A stretch of 64,000 nt of DNA from JAZBPO01 sp963691775. GTDB lineage: Bacteria > Pseudomonadota > Gammaproteobacteria > Pseudomonadales > Azotimanducaceae. How positions within the stretch are numbered: position 1 is the stretch's first letter; the number at the start of each line of letters is the position of its first letter. The notes beneath the pieces were generated by a model, which saw nothing but the letters and a program-made list of their open reading frames with translations, made no database searches and was not told the origin of the DNA. The stretch lies in assembly GCA_963691775.1 (NCBI GenBank), contig OY829369.1, positions 3,162,001-3,226,000 on the forward strand, read 5' to 3'. Both the position numbers and the translations under genes were made by a program. Below, piece by piece: positions 28,388 through 37,422 of the stretch.

Positions 28388-29713
28388 ATGTCGGAAGAGC
28401 AGGAAGAGCTGTCGCGCGCTGAGCAGATGCGCACCTCCAACCGCGAGATGTGGGACGCATGGGCGATCGATGTCGATCAGGACCCCTATTCGATCCCGCT
28501 TGAGAAGCTCAATCCTGGCCATCCGATGCTTTTCGAGGCCAATCGGCAGATGGCGTACTTCGATCGCCTGCGCGCCGAAGATCCCGTGCACTACTGCGAA
28601 GAAAGTCAGTTCGGCCCTTACTGGTCGGTTACTCGCTACCAGGACATCATGCACGTCGATCGCAGCCACGAGATCTTCAGCTCTGATTCCCGTCGTGGCG
28701 GCATCCAGCTCGGCGGGCAGGCCGATCCGGATCCCGATCCGACGTTCCACCTCCCCATGTTCATCATGGAAGACCCGCCGAAGCATGACGATCAGCGCAA
28801 GGTCGTCGCTCCTAAGTTCACCCAGCGCGGCCTCATGAACATGGAGCCGCTGATTCGCGAACGCGCAGGCAAGATTCTGGACGCGCTGCCGATTAATGAA
28901 GAATTCAACTGGGTCCGGCACGTCTCGGTCGAGCTCACCGGGCAGATGCTCGCGACGATCTTCGGCGTGCCGCAGGAAGACCGCCTCAAGCTGATCCACT
29001 GGTCCGATGTGACCCAGTCGATCGGCGATCCGGACGTGTTCGAGACGCCGGAGGCGGGTTTTGCGGAGCTTTGGAAGTGTTGGGAGTACTTCGACGCCGT
29101 GTGGAAGGAGCGGGCTGCGCAGGCCGAGCCCGGGGACGACCTTATTTCGATGCTCGTGCATGGCGAATCTACAAAGGACATGCCGCCAAACGAGTATCTC
29201 GGCAACATCCTGCTGCTCATCGTCGGCGGGAACGACACGACGCGAAATTCGATCAGCGGCGGTCTGCTGGCGCTGAACCAGTTTGGCGATCAGTACGAGA
29301 AGCTGCTTCAGAATCCGAAGCTCGTCGAGACCATGGCGCCGGAGATCATTCGCTGGCAGTCACCGGTGGCGCACATGGCGCGCACGGCGATGGTGGATAC
29401 AGAGCTCGGTGGCAAGCAGATCAAGGAAGGCGACAAGGTCGCCATGTGGTATCTGTCCGGCAATCGCGACAGCGACGAGATCGAGCAGGCCGATCACTTC
29501 ATCATCGACCGCGACAATCCGCGCAAGCATCTGTCCTTCGGTTTCGGCATCCACCGCTGCCTCGGCAATCGCCTTGGCGAGATGCAGCTGCGCATTCTGT
29601 GGGAAGAAATTCTCAAGAGGTTCAGCAAGATCGAGGTCACGAGCGACCCCGTGTATCTGAAGTCGAGCTTCATCAACGGCATCAGGGAACTCCCGGTCAC
29701 CATCCGGGGCTGA
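28388..29713 (+). CDS. Cytochrome P450, CYP153-like
   Basis: A 441-residue soluble P450. The I-helix oxygen motif is IVGGNDTTRNSISGG, the K-helix ExxR is EIIRWQSPVAHMARTA, and the heme loop is LSFGFGIHRCLGNRLGE with the thiolate Cys391. The long N-terminal lead and these motifs match the CYP153 group, whose members hydroxylate the terminal carbon of alkanes and fatty acids. No ferredoxin or ferredoxin reductase gene is next to it, unlike classical CYP153 operons, so electrons must come from elsewhere. A neighbouring SDR and an acyl-CoA synthetase at 0.8 kb fit lipid oxidation. Confidence 0.88.
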   Translation: MSEEQEELSRAEQMRTSNREMWDAWAIDVDQDPYSIPLEKLNPGHPMLFEANRQMAYFDRLRAEDPVHYCEESQFGPYWSVTRYQDIMHVDRSHEIFSSDSRRGGIQLGGQADPDPDPTFHLPMFIMEDPPKHDDQRKVVAPKFTQRGLMNMEPLIRERAGKILDALPINEEFNWVRHVSVELTGQMLATIFGVPQEDRLKLIHWSDVTQSIGDPDVFETPEAGFAELWKCWEYFDAVWKERAAQAEPGDDLISMLVHGESTKDMPPNEYLGNILLLIVGGNDTTRNSISGGLLALNQFGDQYEKLLQNPKLVETMAPEIIRWQSPVAHMARTAMVDTELGGKQIKEGDKVAMWYLSGNRDSDEIEQADHFIIDRDNPRKHLSFGFGIHRCLGNRLGEMQLRILWEEILKRFSKIEVTSDPVYLKSSFINGIRELPVTIRG

Positions 29714-29810
29714 TTCCCTTAGACTGGGACGGCCCTCACGACGAGCGGCACGGAAAGGGCGGGACAGCCCTTCGCGCAAGACTTGAGTGGGGCAGGCGCA
29801 TACGCGCCTG

Positions 29811-30218
29811 ATGAGGCTTCGAGTGAACGATACGTTCATCCTGTTCGTGGACGACGAACCCCTCGTCGTGAAGGTGGTGCGCAGCATTCTCGAGCGCAGC
29901 GGGATCTGTCACGTCACCGCGAGCGGGGCTGCGGAAGCGGAAGCGCTGTTCGATGAGCACGGAGACAAGATCACTCTGCTCGTTACCGATGTCGTCATGC
30001 CGCAGGTCAACGGCCGTGAACTGTGCGAGCGCCTGCGTGCGAAACGGCCTTCGCTGCCCGTGATTTTCGTTAGCGGCTACGTAGACGATCCCGAGCTCAT
30101 CGAGACCCTCGGCGACTCTGCTCAGGGCCAGCTGCTCGAAAAACCCTTTCGGCCCTCTGATCTTCTGGAAGCGATCCAGGTCGCCATGGATGACGTGCAG
30201 GAGCGCATAGGTTCTTGA
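29811..30218 (+). CDS. Single-domain response regulator (CheY-like)
   Basis: About 135 residues forming only a receiver domain: ILFVDDEPLVVKVVR, acceptor Asp in LLVTDVVMPQVNG, Ser in IFVSGYVDD, Lys in LLEKPFRPSDLLEA. The sequence is most like receivers found at the C-terminus of hybrid kinases, so it could be a phospho-relay shuttle or sink for the hybrid kinase at 6.6 kb. An in-frame GTG at 29787 is an alternative start. It ends 49 bases before the tRNA-Gly repeat array. Confidence 0.85.
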   Translation: MRLRVNDTFILFVDDEPLVVKVVRSILERSGICHVTASGAAEAEALFDEHGDKITLLVTDVVMPQVNGRELCERLRAKRPSLPVIFVSGYVDDPELIETLGDSAQGQLLEKPFRPSDLLEAIQVAMDDVQERIGS

Positions 30219-30267
30219 GGTCTGAGCGTTGCGATACGATCGCGCCGGGGGCGTGCTGGTTTCTCCT

Positions 30268-30924
30268 GCGGGTATAGTTCAACGGTAGAACCTCAGCTTC
30301 CCAAGCTGATGATGTGGGGTGAGGCGGCGTTCCGCGCTTGCGCGGAAGCCGGCGAACGCCCGGACAGGAGGTCCGGGCAGGGCGTGACTTGGAGAGAGGC
30401 GGCGCGCCAGGGATGGCGGTAGGAAAGGTTCTTCAGGGTGTGACCTGTGCGGGAATCGAACCCGTGGAAAAGCCCCTGTCGCTCGCGCGGGTATAGTTCA
30501 ATGGTAGAACCTCAGCTTCCCAAGCTGATGATGTGGGGTGAGGCGGCGTTCCGCGCTTGCGCGGACGCCGGCGAACGCCCGGACAGGAGGTCCGGGCAGG
30601 GCGTGACTCGGAGAGCGGCGTCGCGCCAGGGATGGCGGTAGGAAAGGTCCTTCAGGGTGTGACCTGTGCGGGAATCGAACCCGCGAAAAAGCCCCTGTCG
30701 CTCGCGCGGGTATAGTTCGATGGTAGAACCTCAGCTTCCCAAGCTGATGATGTGGGGTGAGGCGGCGTTCCGCGCTTGCGCGGACGCCGGCGAACGCCCG
30801 GACAGGAGGTCCGGGCAGGGCGTGACTCGGAGAGAGGCGTCGCGCCAGGGATGGCGGTAGGAAAGGTCCTTCAGGGTGTGACCTGTGCGGGAATCGAACC
30901 CGCGGAAAAGCCCCTGTCGCTCGC
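30268..30924 (+). repeat. Three 219-bp tandem repeats, each starting with the 5' part of tRNA-Gly
   Basis: Units start at 30268, 30487 and 30706, exactly 219 bases apart, and the intact tRNA-Gly starts one period later at 30925. Each unit begins with the first ~46 bases of the tRNA (acceptor 5' strand, D arm, anticodon arm), then leaves the tRNA at the variable loop. The spacer carries strong hairpins (TCCGCG-CTTG-CGCGGA; CCCGGAC-AGGAG-GTCCGGG) and near its end GCGGGAATCGAACCCG, the tRNA T arm in reverse orientation. The units differ by a few substitutions only. Short open frames inside them are spurious translations of tRNA sequence. Confidence 0.92.
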
Positions 30925-30998
<74 letters not shown>

Positions 30999-31225
30999 TC
31001 ACCGAAGTCCCGATAACGCGTCTCGACGCGGGGCCCGCGGTTCGGCGCGAGCCTCGGCGTCTTCGCCCATCCAGGGGCCGGTCCCCGGGTCGGCATGCCC
31101 TCACTCGGTGAAGCAAACGCCTCGCTAGCCGCTGAAGCGTCGTTTGTCGCTCGTGCCAAGCTCCGGTTACTTTTCGGCCTTGGCAAGCGGTCTGCAGCCT
31201 GGATGCGGGCGCGGGGAGCGGGAAC

Positions 31226-32161
31226 GTGGAAGTGACGGATTTCCTCTCGCGTGAGGAGGTGCAGCAGTTCACCGAGCGAAGTGATCTGCGCGCCGGGGCG
31301 ATCGTGGTCTGGAACTGGGCGCTCATTGCGGCGATCTTCGCTGTCGTGGCGCTTTGGACGAACCCGGTGACGCTCCTGCTGGCGCTCGTTCTGCTCGGCG
31401 GGCGCCAGATGGGCCTAGCGGTGCTCATGCATGAAGCGGGTCACAAGACGCTTTTTCGCTCGCAGCGCCTCAACGTCATCGTGGGTCAGTGGCTGTGCGC
31501 GTACCCGATCCTCAGCGACAGTGAGGTCTACGGTGCCTCCCATCGTGAGCACCATCGAATGGCCGGTACGCGGGCCGATCCGGACCTCCCGAACTACCAG
31601 GAATACCCCGTGAGCAGCGAGCGTTTCCGCCGCAAGCTCCGCCGGGACCTTACCGGGCAGACCGGCTTCAAGCTGCTGCGTGGCTTTGTCGCAAACGGCG
31701 GTGGCAGCATCATGATGCGCGCGGGCGAAAAGAGCCCGGTGCTACAGGGCACGGTCGCGAATCTCGTGCTCTTTTCCGCGCTGGTGCTCGCCGGCGTGCC
31801 GGAGCTCTTCGTGCTCTGGATCGGCGCATACCTGATCACCTATCCGTTCATCGCGCGCATTCGGCAGATCGCCGAGCACGCGAACGTGCCCGATCTCTTC
31901 GATACGGATCCGCGGCTCAACACCCGCACCACGATTCCGCGCTGGTACGAACGTCTCCTGTTCTGCCCGAACCAGGTGAACTTTCACGTCGAGCATCATT
32001 TTCTGGCGAGCGTGCCCTGTTATCAGCTGGGTGCGCTGCATAGATGTCTTCGAGACAAGGGCTTCTATCGCGGCTTTGAGCACACGATCGCGCACGGATA
32101 CGGCGATGTATTGAAGCGCGCCGTCGGGGCCGGGTCTGCCATGAGGGCCTCAGCCGGCTGA
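31226..32161 (+). CDS. Membrane fatty acid desaturase
   Basis: A 311-residue di-iron membrane desaturase. The three histidine boxes are HEAGH (residues ~70-74), HREHH (~108-112) and HVEHHF (~254-259), separated by two pairs of hydrophobic helices. Expected role is introduction of a double bond into acyl lipids at the inner membrane; electron donor and position are unknown. The start is GTG at 31226, with GGGAGCGGGAAC before it. It stands alone. Confidence 0.88.
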   Translation: MEVTDFLSREEVQQFTERSDLRAGAIVVWNWALIAAIFAVVALWTNPVTLLLALVLLGGRQMGLAVLMHEAGHKTLFRSQRLNVIVGQWLCAYPILSDSEVYGASHREHHRMAGTRADPDLPNYQEYPVSSERFRRKLRRDLTGQTGFKLLRGFVANGGGSIMMRAGEKSPVLQGTVANLVLFSALVLAGVPELFVLWIGAYLITYPFIARIRQIAEHANVPDLFDTDPRLNTRTTIPRWYERLLFCPNQVNFHVEHHFLASVPCYQLGALHRCLRDKGFYRGFEHTIAHGYGDVLKRAVGAGSAMRASAG

Positions 32162-32633
32162 GCTAAGGGGGGCGTCCGGAGAGCGCCCTCGACGCGGTGC
32201 ATTTTGCGGATGCGCGATCGTGCAGCGCAGGGCCTCAGCGAGACCGCTGCTGGCCCCGGACCAGACGAAGAACGGTCCGTGGCCGACAGGTCGAGTTCGC
32301 GGACGTGCCCGTGATCACGAAGACCGATTTCTCAGGGAAGCCCGGCTCATCGAGCGTGTAGGCGTGCTCAGCAGCCTCAGAACGCGCGCCCGGATCGTGC
32401 GCGCAGCACACGGCGACGTCCCCCCCGGCACCGGCCTCTTCGACCTCGATCAGACGTCCATGGCGGCCGGCGGCCTGGCCGTCGTGTTGGCGGATGTGCA
32501 AAAAGCGATTCCCGGTGGGCTTTCTTCCCGAACGAGTGTCATCATTCGCGCCGTGCCCTCCGAGCTTCAGGGGCGAGAGCAAACCCGCCTGAGCGTCGCA
32601 GCTGGGAGCGGCGCGGGCGACAGGGAGGAAGTG
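32162..32633. other. Intergenic region upstream of the TerB-like gene
   Basis: About 470 bases. Both strands have open frames through it, but the products are Arg-rich and unrecognisable; I see no supported gene. The TerB-like ribosome binding site GGGAGGAAGTG is at its end. Confidence 0.4.
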
Positions 32634-33071
32634 ATGGCGATCGAGATCCTCGAGAGCGTACGTAAGATCTTCGGTGGGTCGGAGCCGACCGAAGCCGAGC
32701 GCGCGCAGCTTTTTCAGGAAGTGATGCTGATGGTGCTGGCGCGTGCCACCGCCGCAGACAGCAATATCAGCGGCGTTGAAGTCGAAACAGTGCAGGAGAT
32801 CGTCGAGCAGCGTATCGGCGTTGAACTCAGCTCTGCCGAAGTCCGCGTTGCTGCGAATTCAGATATTTTCGAATCCACCCCGCTGTCCCGCTTCGTTGCC
32901 AGCGCGCGCGACAAGCTCACGGAGGACGAGCGCTCGTCGGTCATGGGCGCGCTTTCCGAAGTGATTCGCGTCGACGACCGTATCGGATCGCGCGAGGTCG
33001 CGTTCTACGATCAGATCGCAGATGCGCTGCAGATGCCCCGCGCCGGTGATTCGGGCCTGATGGCCGACTGA
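32634..33071 (+). CDS. TerB family tellurite-resistance-like protein
   Basis: A 145-residue all-helical protein. The pattern LFQEVMLMVLARATAADSNISGVEVETVQEIV, followed by DERSSVMGALSEVIRVDDRIGSREVAFYDQIADAL, fits the TerB fold with its two acidic metal-binding segments (AADSNIS and RVDDRI). Many stand-alone TerB proteins have no link to tellurite, so function is open. The ATG at 32634 has a good Shine-Dalgarno; a longer frame upstream to 32220 is not supported. Confidence 0.75.
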   Translation: MAIEILESVRKIFGGSEPTEAERAQLFQEVMLMVLARATAADSNISGVEVETVQEIVEQRIGVELSSAEVRVAANSDIFESTPLSRFVASARDKLTEDERSSVMGALSEVIRVDDRIGSREVAFYDQIADALQMPRAGDSGLMAD

Positions 33072-33285
33072 ATCGGACCTACGCCATCAGCGCCAGAGGC
33101 TCGTTCGAGCGCTGGCGCCGATGTGCCCGCCGCTGTTCCCCGCAGTCCCCCGAGCCAGATGTCTGCTGACGATGCCCCCGGCGCCGTCTGCCATGGCACG
33201 CCCGCGTCATCCTGGACCGAATAATGGTGGCCATTAAACGTGGGGCGTGATACCCATGACGCTCGCGCCACAGGAGGGTCGAAAA

Positions 33286-33726
33286 ATGAAAGTCGTCAAT
33301 CAGGTCAATCCCAATGCCGAGCAGATGAAGGGGTTCGTGGAATCGGGGCACGACAAGCCGATCTACATGGTCAATCTGCTGAAGTTCAAGGCGAAGGCTG
33401 AGTACGACGACGGCCGGGAGACGGATCTTTCGGGGGAGGAGGCCTATGGCCTGTATGGACAGGCCGTCGCCGGGCTGCTCGTCAAGCATGGTGGTGGGCC
33501 GATGTTCAGCGGCCGCGTCGAGCGACTCATGCTCGGCGAAGTGGAGGAGCTCTGGGACGTCATTGCGATTGCCATGTACCCGTCACGACAGGCCATGCTC
33601 GAAATGCTCAGCTCCCCCGAATACCAGGAAATCTCGGTGCACCGCTCCGCTGGACTCGCTGGGCAGCTCAACATCGAGACGGTCGATGCCATGGGGCTCT
33701 GGATGATGCAGGGCGCCCAAGCCTGA
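33286..33726 (+). CDS. DUF1330 family protein
   Basis: A 146-residue protein with the ferredoxin-like DUF1330 pattern: KPIYMVNLLKFKAKAEYDDG, AYGLYGQAVAGLLVKHGGGPMFSGRVERLMLG, WDVIAIAMYPSRQAMLEMLSSPEYQEISVHRSAGL. Members are small dimeric alpha-beta barrel proteins of unknown catalytic role. The ATG at 33286 is preceded by GGAGGGT. It is monocistronic. Confidence 0.8.
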   Translation: MKVVNQVNPNAEQMKGFVESGHDKPIYMVNLLKFKAKAEYDDGRETDLSGEEAYGLYGQAVAGLLVKHGGGPMFSGRVERLMLGEVEELWDVIAIAMYPSRQAMLEMLSSPEYQEISVHRSAGLAGQLNIETVDAMGLWMMQGAQA

Positions 33727-33873
33727 GCATCCCCGCTGGAGCGCGCCCGGGGTAAGCCGAGCCGGCCCTGCATCCGGGCCCGGCGTGGCGGCGGTAACGT
33801 CCCGGGCCCTCGCGCCCCGCGTTGACCCACTTTGAGAGCCCCTTCTGCGGGCCTGCATGCGGAGCCGAGCAGG

Positions 33874-35796
33874 TCAGCTCGGCTCCGGACGGGGCGTCAC
33901 GATCGGGAACCAGCGCGGAAAGGCATCCAGCATGCCGAGCAGGTTCCGAAGCGCCTCTGCATCGCCGGTCACCGAGATGCGCCCCTCGTCCTCGAGCACA
34001 TCGAGAGGGGTCACGCCACAGAGCAGCAGCTTGAGGTCCTCCGCCGACAGGGTCAGCGAGGCATCGGCTGCCTCGGAGCGCTGGCCCGCGAACGCGTGCA
34101 GAACCGAATGACGCAGCTTCAGCAGGGCGCCTTCGTGATCCGTGAATTCCAGATTGAGCGAGAGCGAACGGCCGTCCGCCTTCGCGGCATTCAGGCGCAC
34201 GGCGGCGAGCTGGTAGACGTTGTCGAGCGGCATGTTCTTCGCAACGCCGGGGCCCGGCGCCCAGGGTGAATGGCCGAATCCGCCGCGGCGCAGTTCCTGC
34301 GCTGCGGTGAGGTAATTGTGTCGCCAGGGGCCCGATTCACTCTGATAGCCGAGCTGCTCGTGCGCATCCGCGAGCAGCGCAATCGCCTCATCGTGGCCCG
34401 GATGCGCCATCACGACGTGGTTGAGAATCTCGACCACCCAGCGGAAGTCCCCTTTCTCGAAGTCTCCGCGGGCGCGGGCCACGACGGCGTCGGCGCCGCC
34501 CATGTACTCCAGATAGCGCAGTGCCGCCTGCGTGGGCGGCAGCGGATGCAGTGTCGCCGGATTGCCGTCGTAGAAGCCGAGGTACTTCACGTATACGGCC
34601 CGGGCGTTCGCGTATAGCGTGCCGTAGTAGTCGCGGTTGTAGAACTCGCGGCCAAGGGCGTCGGGCAGTTCGAGCTGCTCGGCGATCTCTTCCTTCGTGT
34701 ATCCGTGGTTTGCCAGGCGCAGCGTCTGGTCGTGGATGAACTTGTACAGGTCCTGCTGCTTCTCCAGGTAGGCGATGGCGTCTGCGCGGCCGTGAATCGG
34801 CCAGTGGTGCGAGGCGAACTGGACGTCTAGCTGATGGCCGTAGCGTTCGATCATCTCGCCGATCTGTGCAGACCAGGCCAGGGCGTCGCGTACCTGGGCA
34901 CCTCGAGGCGTATAGACGTTGTGCAGGTGATGGGAAGTGATCTCTGACGTGCACAGCGCTTTGAACTGCGGGAAATAGAACACCATTTCCGACGGCGCTT
35001 CCGAGCCCATGGCAAGTTGGAATTCGATCTCCACGCCGTCGAGCACGCGCGTCTCGCCGGTTTTTCCGATGATGTCGTTCGGCACCACGAAGCCGACGCT
35101 GCCCATCGAGGTGTTCACGCCCAGGCCGTTGGTGATGAAACCCGTGGGTGAGGGCGGAAGCATGACGCCGTACATGTAGATCGCGCGCCGCTGCATGGCG
35201 CAGCCTGCAACCACATTCTCGGAGAGCGCCTCGTTGACGTAGTCGACCGGCGCCACCACGGGTATCTCGCCGCGCTCGGCCTGCTCGGCCGTGATGACGC
35301 CGAGTACGCCGCCGTAGTGATCGATGTGGCTGTGGGTGTGGATCACGGCCGTAACCGGACGCTCACCGAGCTGTTCATTCGCGAGTTTGAGGCCGGCTGC
35401 GGCGGCTTCGGCCGATGTGAGCGGGTCGATGACGATCCAGCCGCGCTCGCCGCGCACGAGCGTCATGTTCGAGATGCAGAACGAGCGGATCTGGTAGATG
35501 CCATCCACGACCTCGTAGAGCCCGTGGTGCTGCCCGTTCAATTGCGCCATGCGCCAGAGCGATGGATTCACCGTGTCCGGCGCCTCGCCCTCCAGAAACG
35601 AGAACGGCTCCATGTCGAGCACGGGGTGCGGCCGCGAACCGTGCGCGATGGTCATGGGATCAAGGGTCGCGATGAAGCCACGGCGGGCATCCTCGAAGCT
35701 GCGCCGGTCTTCGAAATCGAGCATCTCGCGGAAGCGTGCGTGGGAGCGTCGTGTCGCGTCCGTCGCCGGTTTCGGGTGCAGGGCTTCGTCGGTCAT
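33874..35796 (-). CDS. Alkyl sulfatase, metallo-beta-lactamase fold (SdsA1/BDS1-like)
   Basis: A 640-residue type III sulfatase. The zinc site is VIHTHSHIDHYGG. The N-terminal domain is followed by a dimerisation region and a C-terminal SCP2-like lipid-binding domain (last ~120 residues). The motif ASHHWPIHGRADAI and GGADAVVARARGDFEKGDFRW are typical of alkyl/aryl sulfatases that hydrolyse primary or secondary alkyl sulfates such as SDS. The start at 35796 follows from family length; the frame continues to 36012 into the divergent gene. There is no signal peptide, unlike secreted SdsA1. It diverges from a second sulfatase across 97 bases. Confidence 0.87.
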   Translation of the reverse strand: MTDEALHPKPATDATRRSHARFREMLDFEDRRSFEDARRGFIATLDPMTIAHGSRPHPVLDMEPFSFLEGEAPDTVNPSLWRMAQLNGQHHGLYEVVDGIYQIRSFCISNMTLVRGERGWIVIDPLTSAEAAAAGLKLANEQLGERPVTAVIHTHSHIDHYGGVLGVITAEQAERGEIPVVAPVDYVNEALSENVVAGCAMQRRAIYMYGVMLPPSPTGFITNGLGVNTSMGSVGFVVPNDIIGKTGETRVLDGVEIEFQLAMGSEAPSEMVFYFPQFKALCTSEITSHHLHNVYTPRGAQVRDALAWSAQIGEMIERYGHQLDVQFASHHWPIHGRADAIAYLEKQQDLYKFIHDQTLRLANHGYTKEEIAEQLELPDALGREFYNRDYYGTLYANARAVYVKYLGFYDGNPATLHPLPPTQAALRYLEYMGGADAVVARARGDFEKGDFRWVVEILNHVVMAHPGHDEAIALLADAHEQLGYQSESGPWRHNYLTAAQELRRGGFGHSPWAPGPGVAKNMPLDNVYQLAAVRLNAAKADGRSLSLNLEFTDHEGALLKLRHSVLHAFAGQRSEAADASLTLSAEDLKLLLCGVTPLDVLEDEGRISVTGDAEALRNLLGMLDAFPRWFPIVTPRPEPS

Positions 35797-35893
35797 TGCG
35801 CGGTCTCTCGCGTGTGGCTGGAGTCTGCCTATCTTCCCGCGCGACCATGCTCGTGGGAACCGATCTGCACGCTCACGAACGCAAGGAGCAATC

Positions 35894-37414
35894 ATGAAGC
35901 GCAACATCCTGCTCATCACCACGGACCAGATGCGTTTCGATGCGCTCGGCTGCAACGGCGGCCAGGTGGCGCGCACGCCGGTCCTCGACGGCCTGGCCGC
36001 GCGCGGCATCAACTACACCCGTGCGCACAATCAGAATGTCGTCTGCATGCCGGCGCGGGCGACGATCATCACGGGTCAGCACGTGAGCGCGCACGGAGTG
36101 TGGATGAACGGCGTGTCCATGCCCGAAGAGCAGCCGACGATTGCGCACTGGCTGCGTGGGCACGGCTACCGCACGGGGCTCGTCGGCAAGGCGCACTTCG
36201 AACCCTGGCTCGGGTCTCCTGCGGACTATTTCGAGAACCGCATGGCCGCGGAAGGCAGCACGGGGCCCCATCGCGGCTTCGATCACATGGAGCTCGCGAA
36301 CCACTTTTTCGAAGGCCACAGTCATTACGACCGCTTCATGGATGCGCATGCGGAGGTGAAGTCGCGCTTCTACCCGATGATCGGCGAGAAAGGGCAGAAC
36401 ACCGTCAGCGCCGGCGACACGAACGCCGTACAGGTTTGGCCCATGGACGTGCCACGCGAGCTCTATCACACCAACTGGGTGGCCGATCGCACGCTCGACT
36501 GGCTCGCCAGCCTTGGCGATGAAGACCCCTGGTTCTGCTGGATGAGCTTCCCAGATCCGCACCACCCCTGGGACGTTCCGCAGTCGGAAATGCATCGCGT
36601 TGACTGGCGCGAGACGCCGCTGCCGTCCCTCTATCCCGAAACGGAAGCCGAGCGCCGCGCACTGCTCGCGCAAAAACCCCGCCACTGGCTCGGTTACTAC
36701 GAGGGCACGCTGTGGACCAATCTCGAGTCACCGCGCGAATTCGTACCGGCCGAGATGACGCCCGATCAGGTGCGTGAGATCAACGCGCTGACGCACATCG
36801 AGAACGAGCTCATCGACGAGGCCTGCGGACGGGTGCTCGATTGGCTGGAAGCACGCGGCCAGCTGGCGAACACGGACGTTTTCTTCACCACCGACCACGG
36901 CGAACTACAGGGCGACTTCGGCCTGCTTTTCAAGGGCCCGTATCACGTCGATGCGCTCATGCGCCTGCCCTTCATCTGGGCACCCGCCGGCAGCACGGCG
37001 GGCGTGGAAGTCAGTGCGCCGGTCGGCCATCTCGACCTCGCGGCCACTTTCTGCGAGGTCGCGGGCATCCCGGTGCCGGACGAGGTCGACGGCCAGCCTC
37101 TGCCGAGGGACGAAGCGGAGGCTAACGCGCAGGGACGGGAGACCATGCTCACGGTCTGGGATTCGGAGCACGGACCCGTCGACATGCACCTGAAATCGAT
37201 CTACCGCAGCGATGGGTGGCTGTGTACGGCATACGAGAAGAGCACCCTCTATGAAGGCTGCGAAGGCGAGCTTTACGCCATGCACGAAGATCCGGAGCAG
37301 CGGGTGAACCTCTGGGACGCCGAAACGCGCGTGCGCGACGAATTGCTCGAACAGCTTGCGGACGAGGTGGCACCGCCGCGCGAACCGAGGCTGCCGCGCG
37401 GTGCGCCAGTCTGA
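35894..37414 (+). CDS. Sulfatase (formylglycine-dependent)
   Basis: A 506-residue alkaline-phosphatase-fold sulfatase. Metal Asp11 is in LLITTDQMRFDALG, the formylglycine Cys51 in NQNVVCMPARATIITGQ, the KAHFEP region carries the active-site His/Lys, and FFTTDHGELQGDFGLL is the second metal site. It has no signal peptide. The pattern GVWMNGVSMPEEQPTIAHWL is common in sulfatases of marine bacteria acting on choline-like or sugar sulfates; the substrate is not determined. ATG follows GCAAGGAGCAATC. The gene is divergent from the alkylsulfatase and convergent with an MFS transporter, giving a sulfate-ester cluster. Confidence 0.88.
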   Translation: MKRNILLITTDQMRFDALGCNGGQVARTPVLDGLAARGINYTRAHNQNVVCMPARATIITGQHVSAHGVWMNGVSMPEEQPTIAHWLRGHGYRTGLVGKAHFEPWLGSPADYFENRMAAEGSTGPHRGFDHMELANHFFEGHSHYDRFMDAHAEVKSRFYPMIGEKGQNTVSAGDTNAVQVWPMDVPRELYHTNWVADRTLDWLASLGDEDPWFCWMSFPDPHHPWDVPQSEMHRVDWRETPLPSLYPETEAERRALLAQKPRHWLGYYEGTLWTNLESPREFVPAEMTPDQVREINALTHIENELIDEACGRVLDWLEARGQLANTDVFFTTDHGELQGDFGLLFKGPYHVDALMRLPFIWAPAGSTAGVEVSAPVGHLDLAATFCEVAGIPVPDEVDGQPLPRDEAEANAQGRETMLTVWDSEHGPVDMHLKSIYRSDGWLCTAYEKSTLYEGCEGELYAMHEDPEQRVNLWDAETRVRDELLEQLADEVAPPREPRLPRGAPV

Positions 37415-37422
37415 CGAGGGCT

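Noticed and set aside
30447..30860. Repeated 64-residue open frames starting MRESNP in the tRNA-Gly repeat array
   Set aside because: They are translations of tRNA and spacer sequence (GYSSMVEPQLPK is translated tRNA-Gly) and are repeated only because the DNA is.
30268..30924. Prophage or integrative element att duplication at tRNA-Gly
   Set aside because: Elements duplicate the tRNA 3' end, whereas here the 5' half is repeated; no integrase gene is near.
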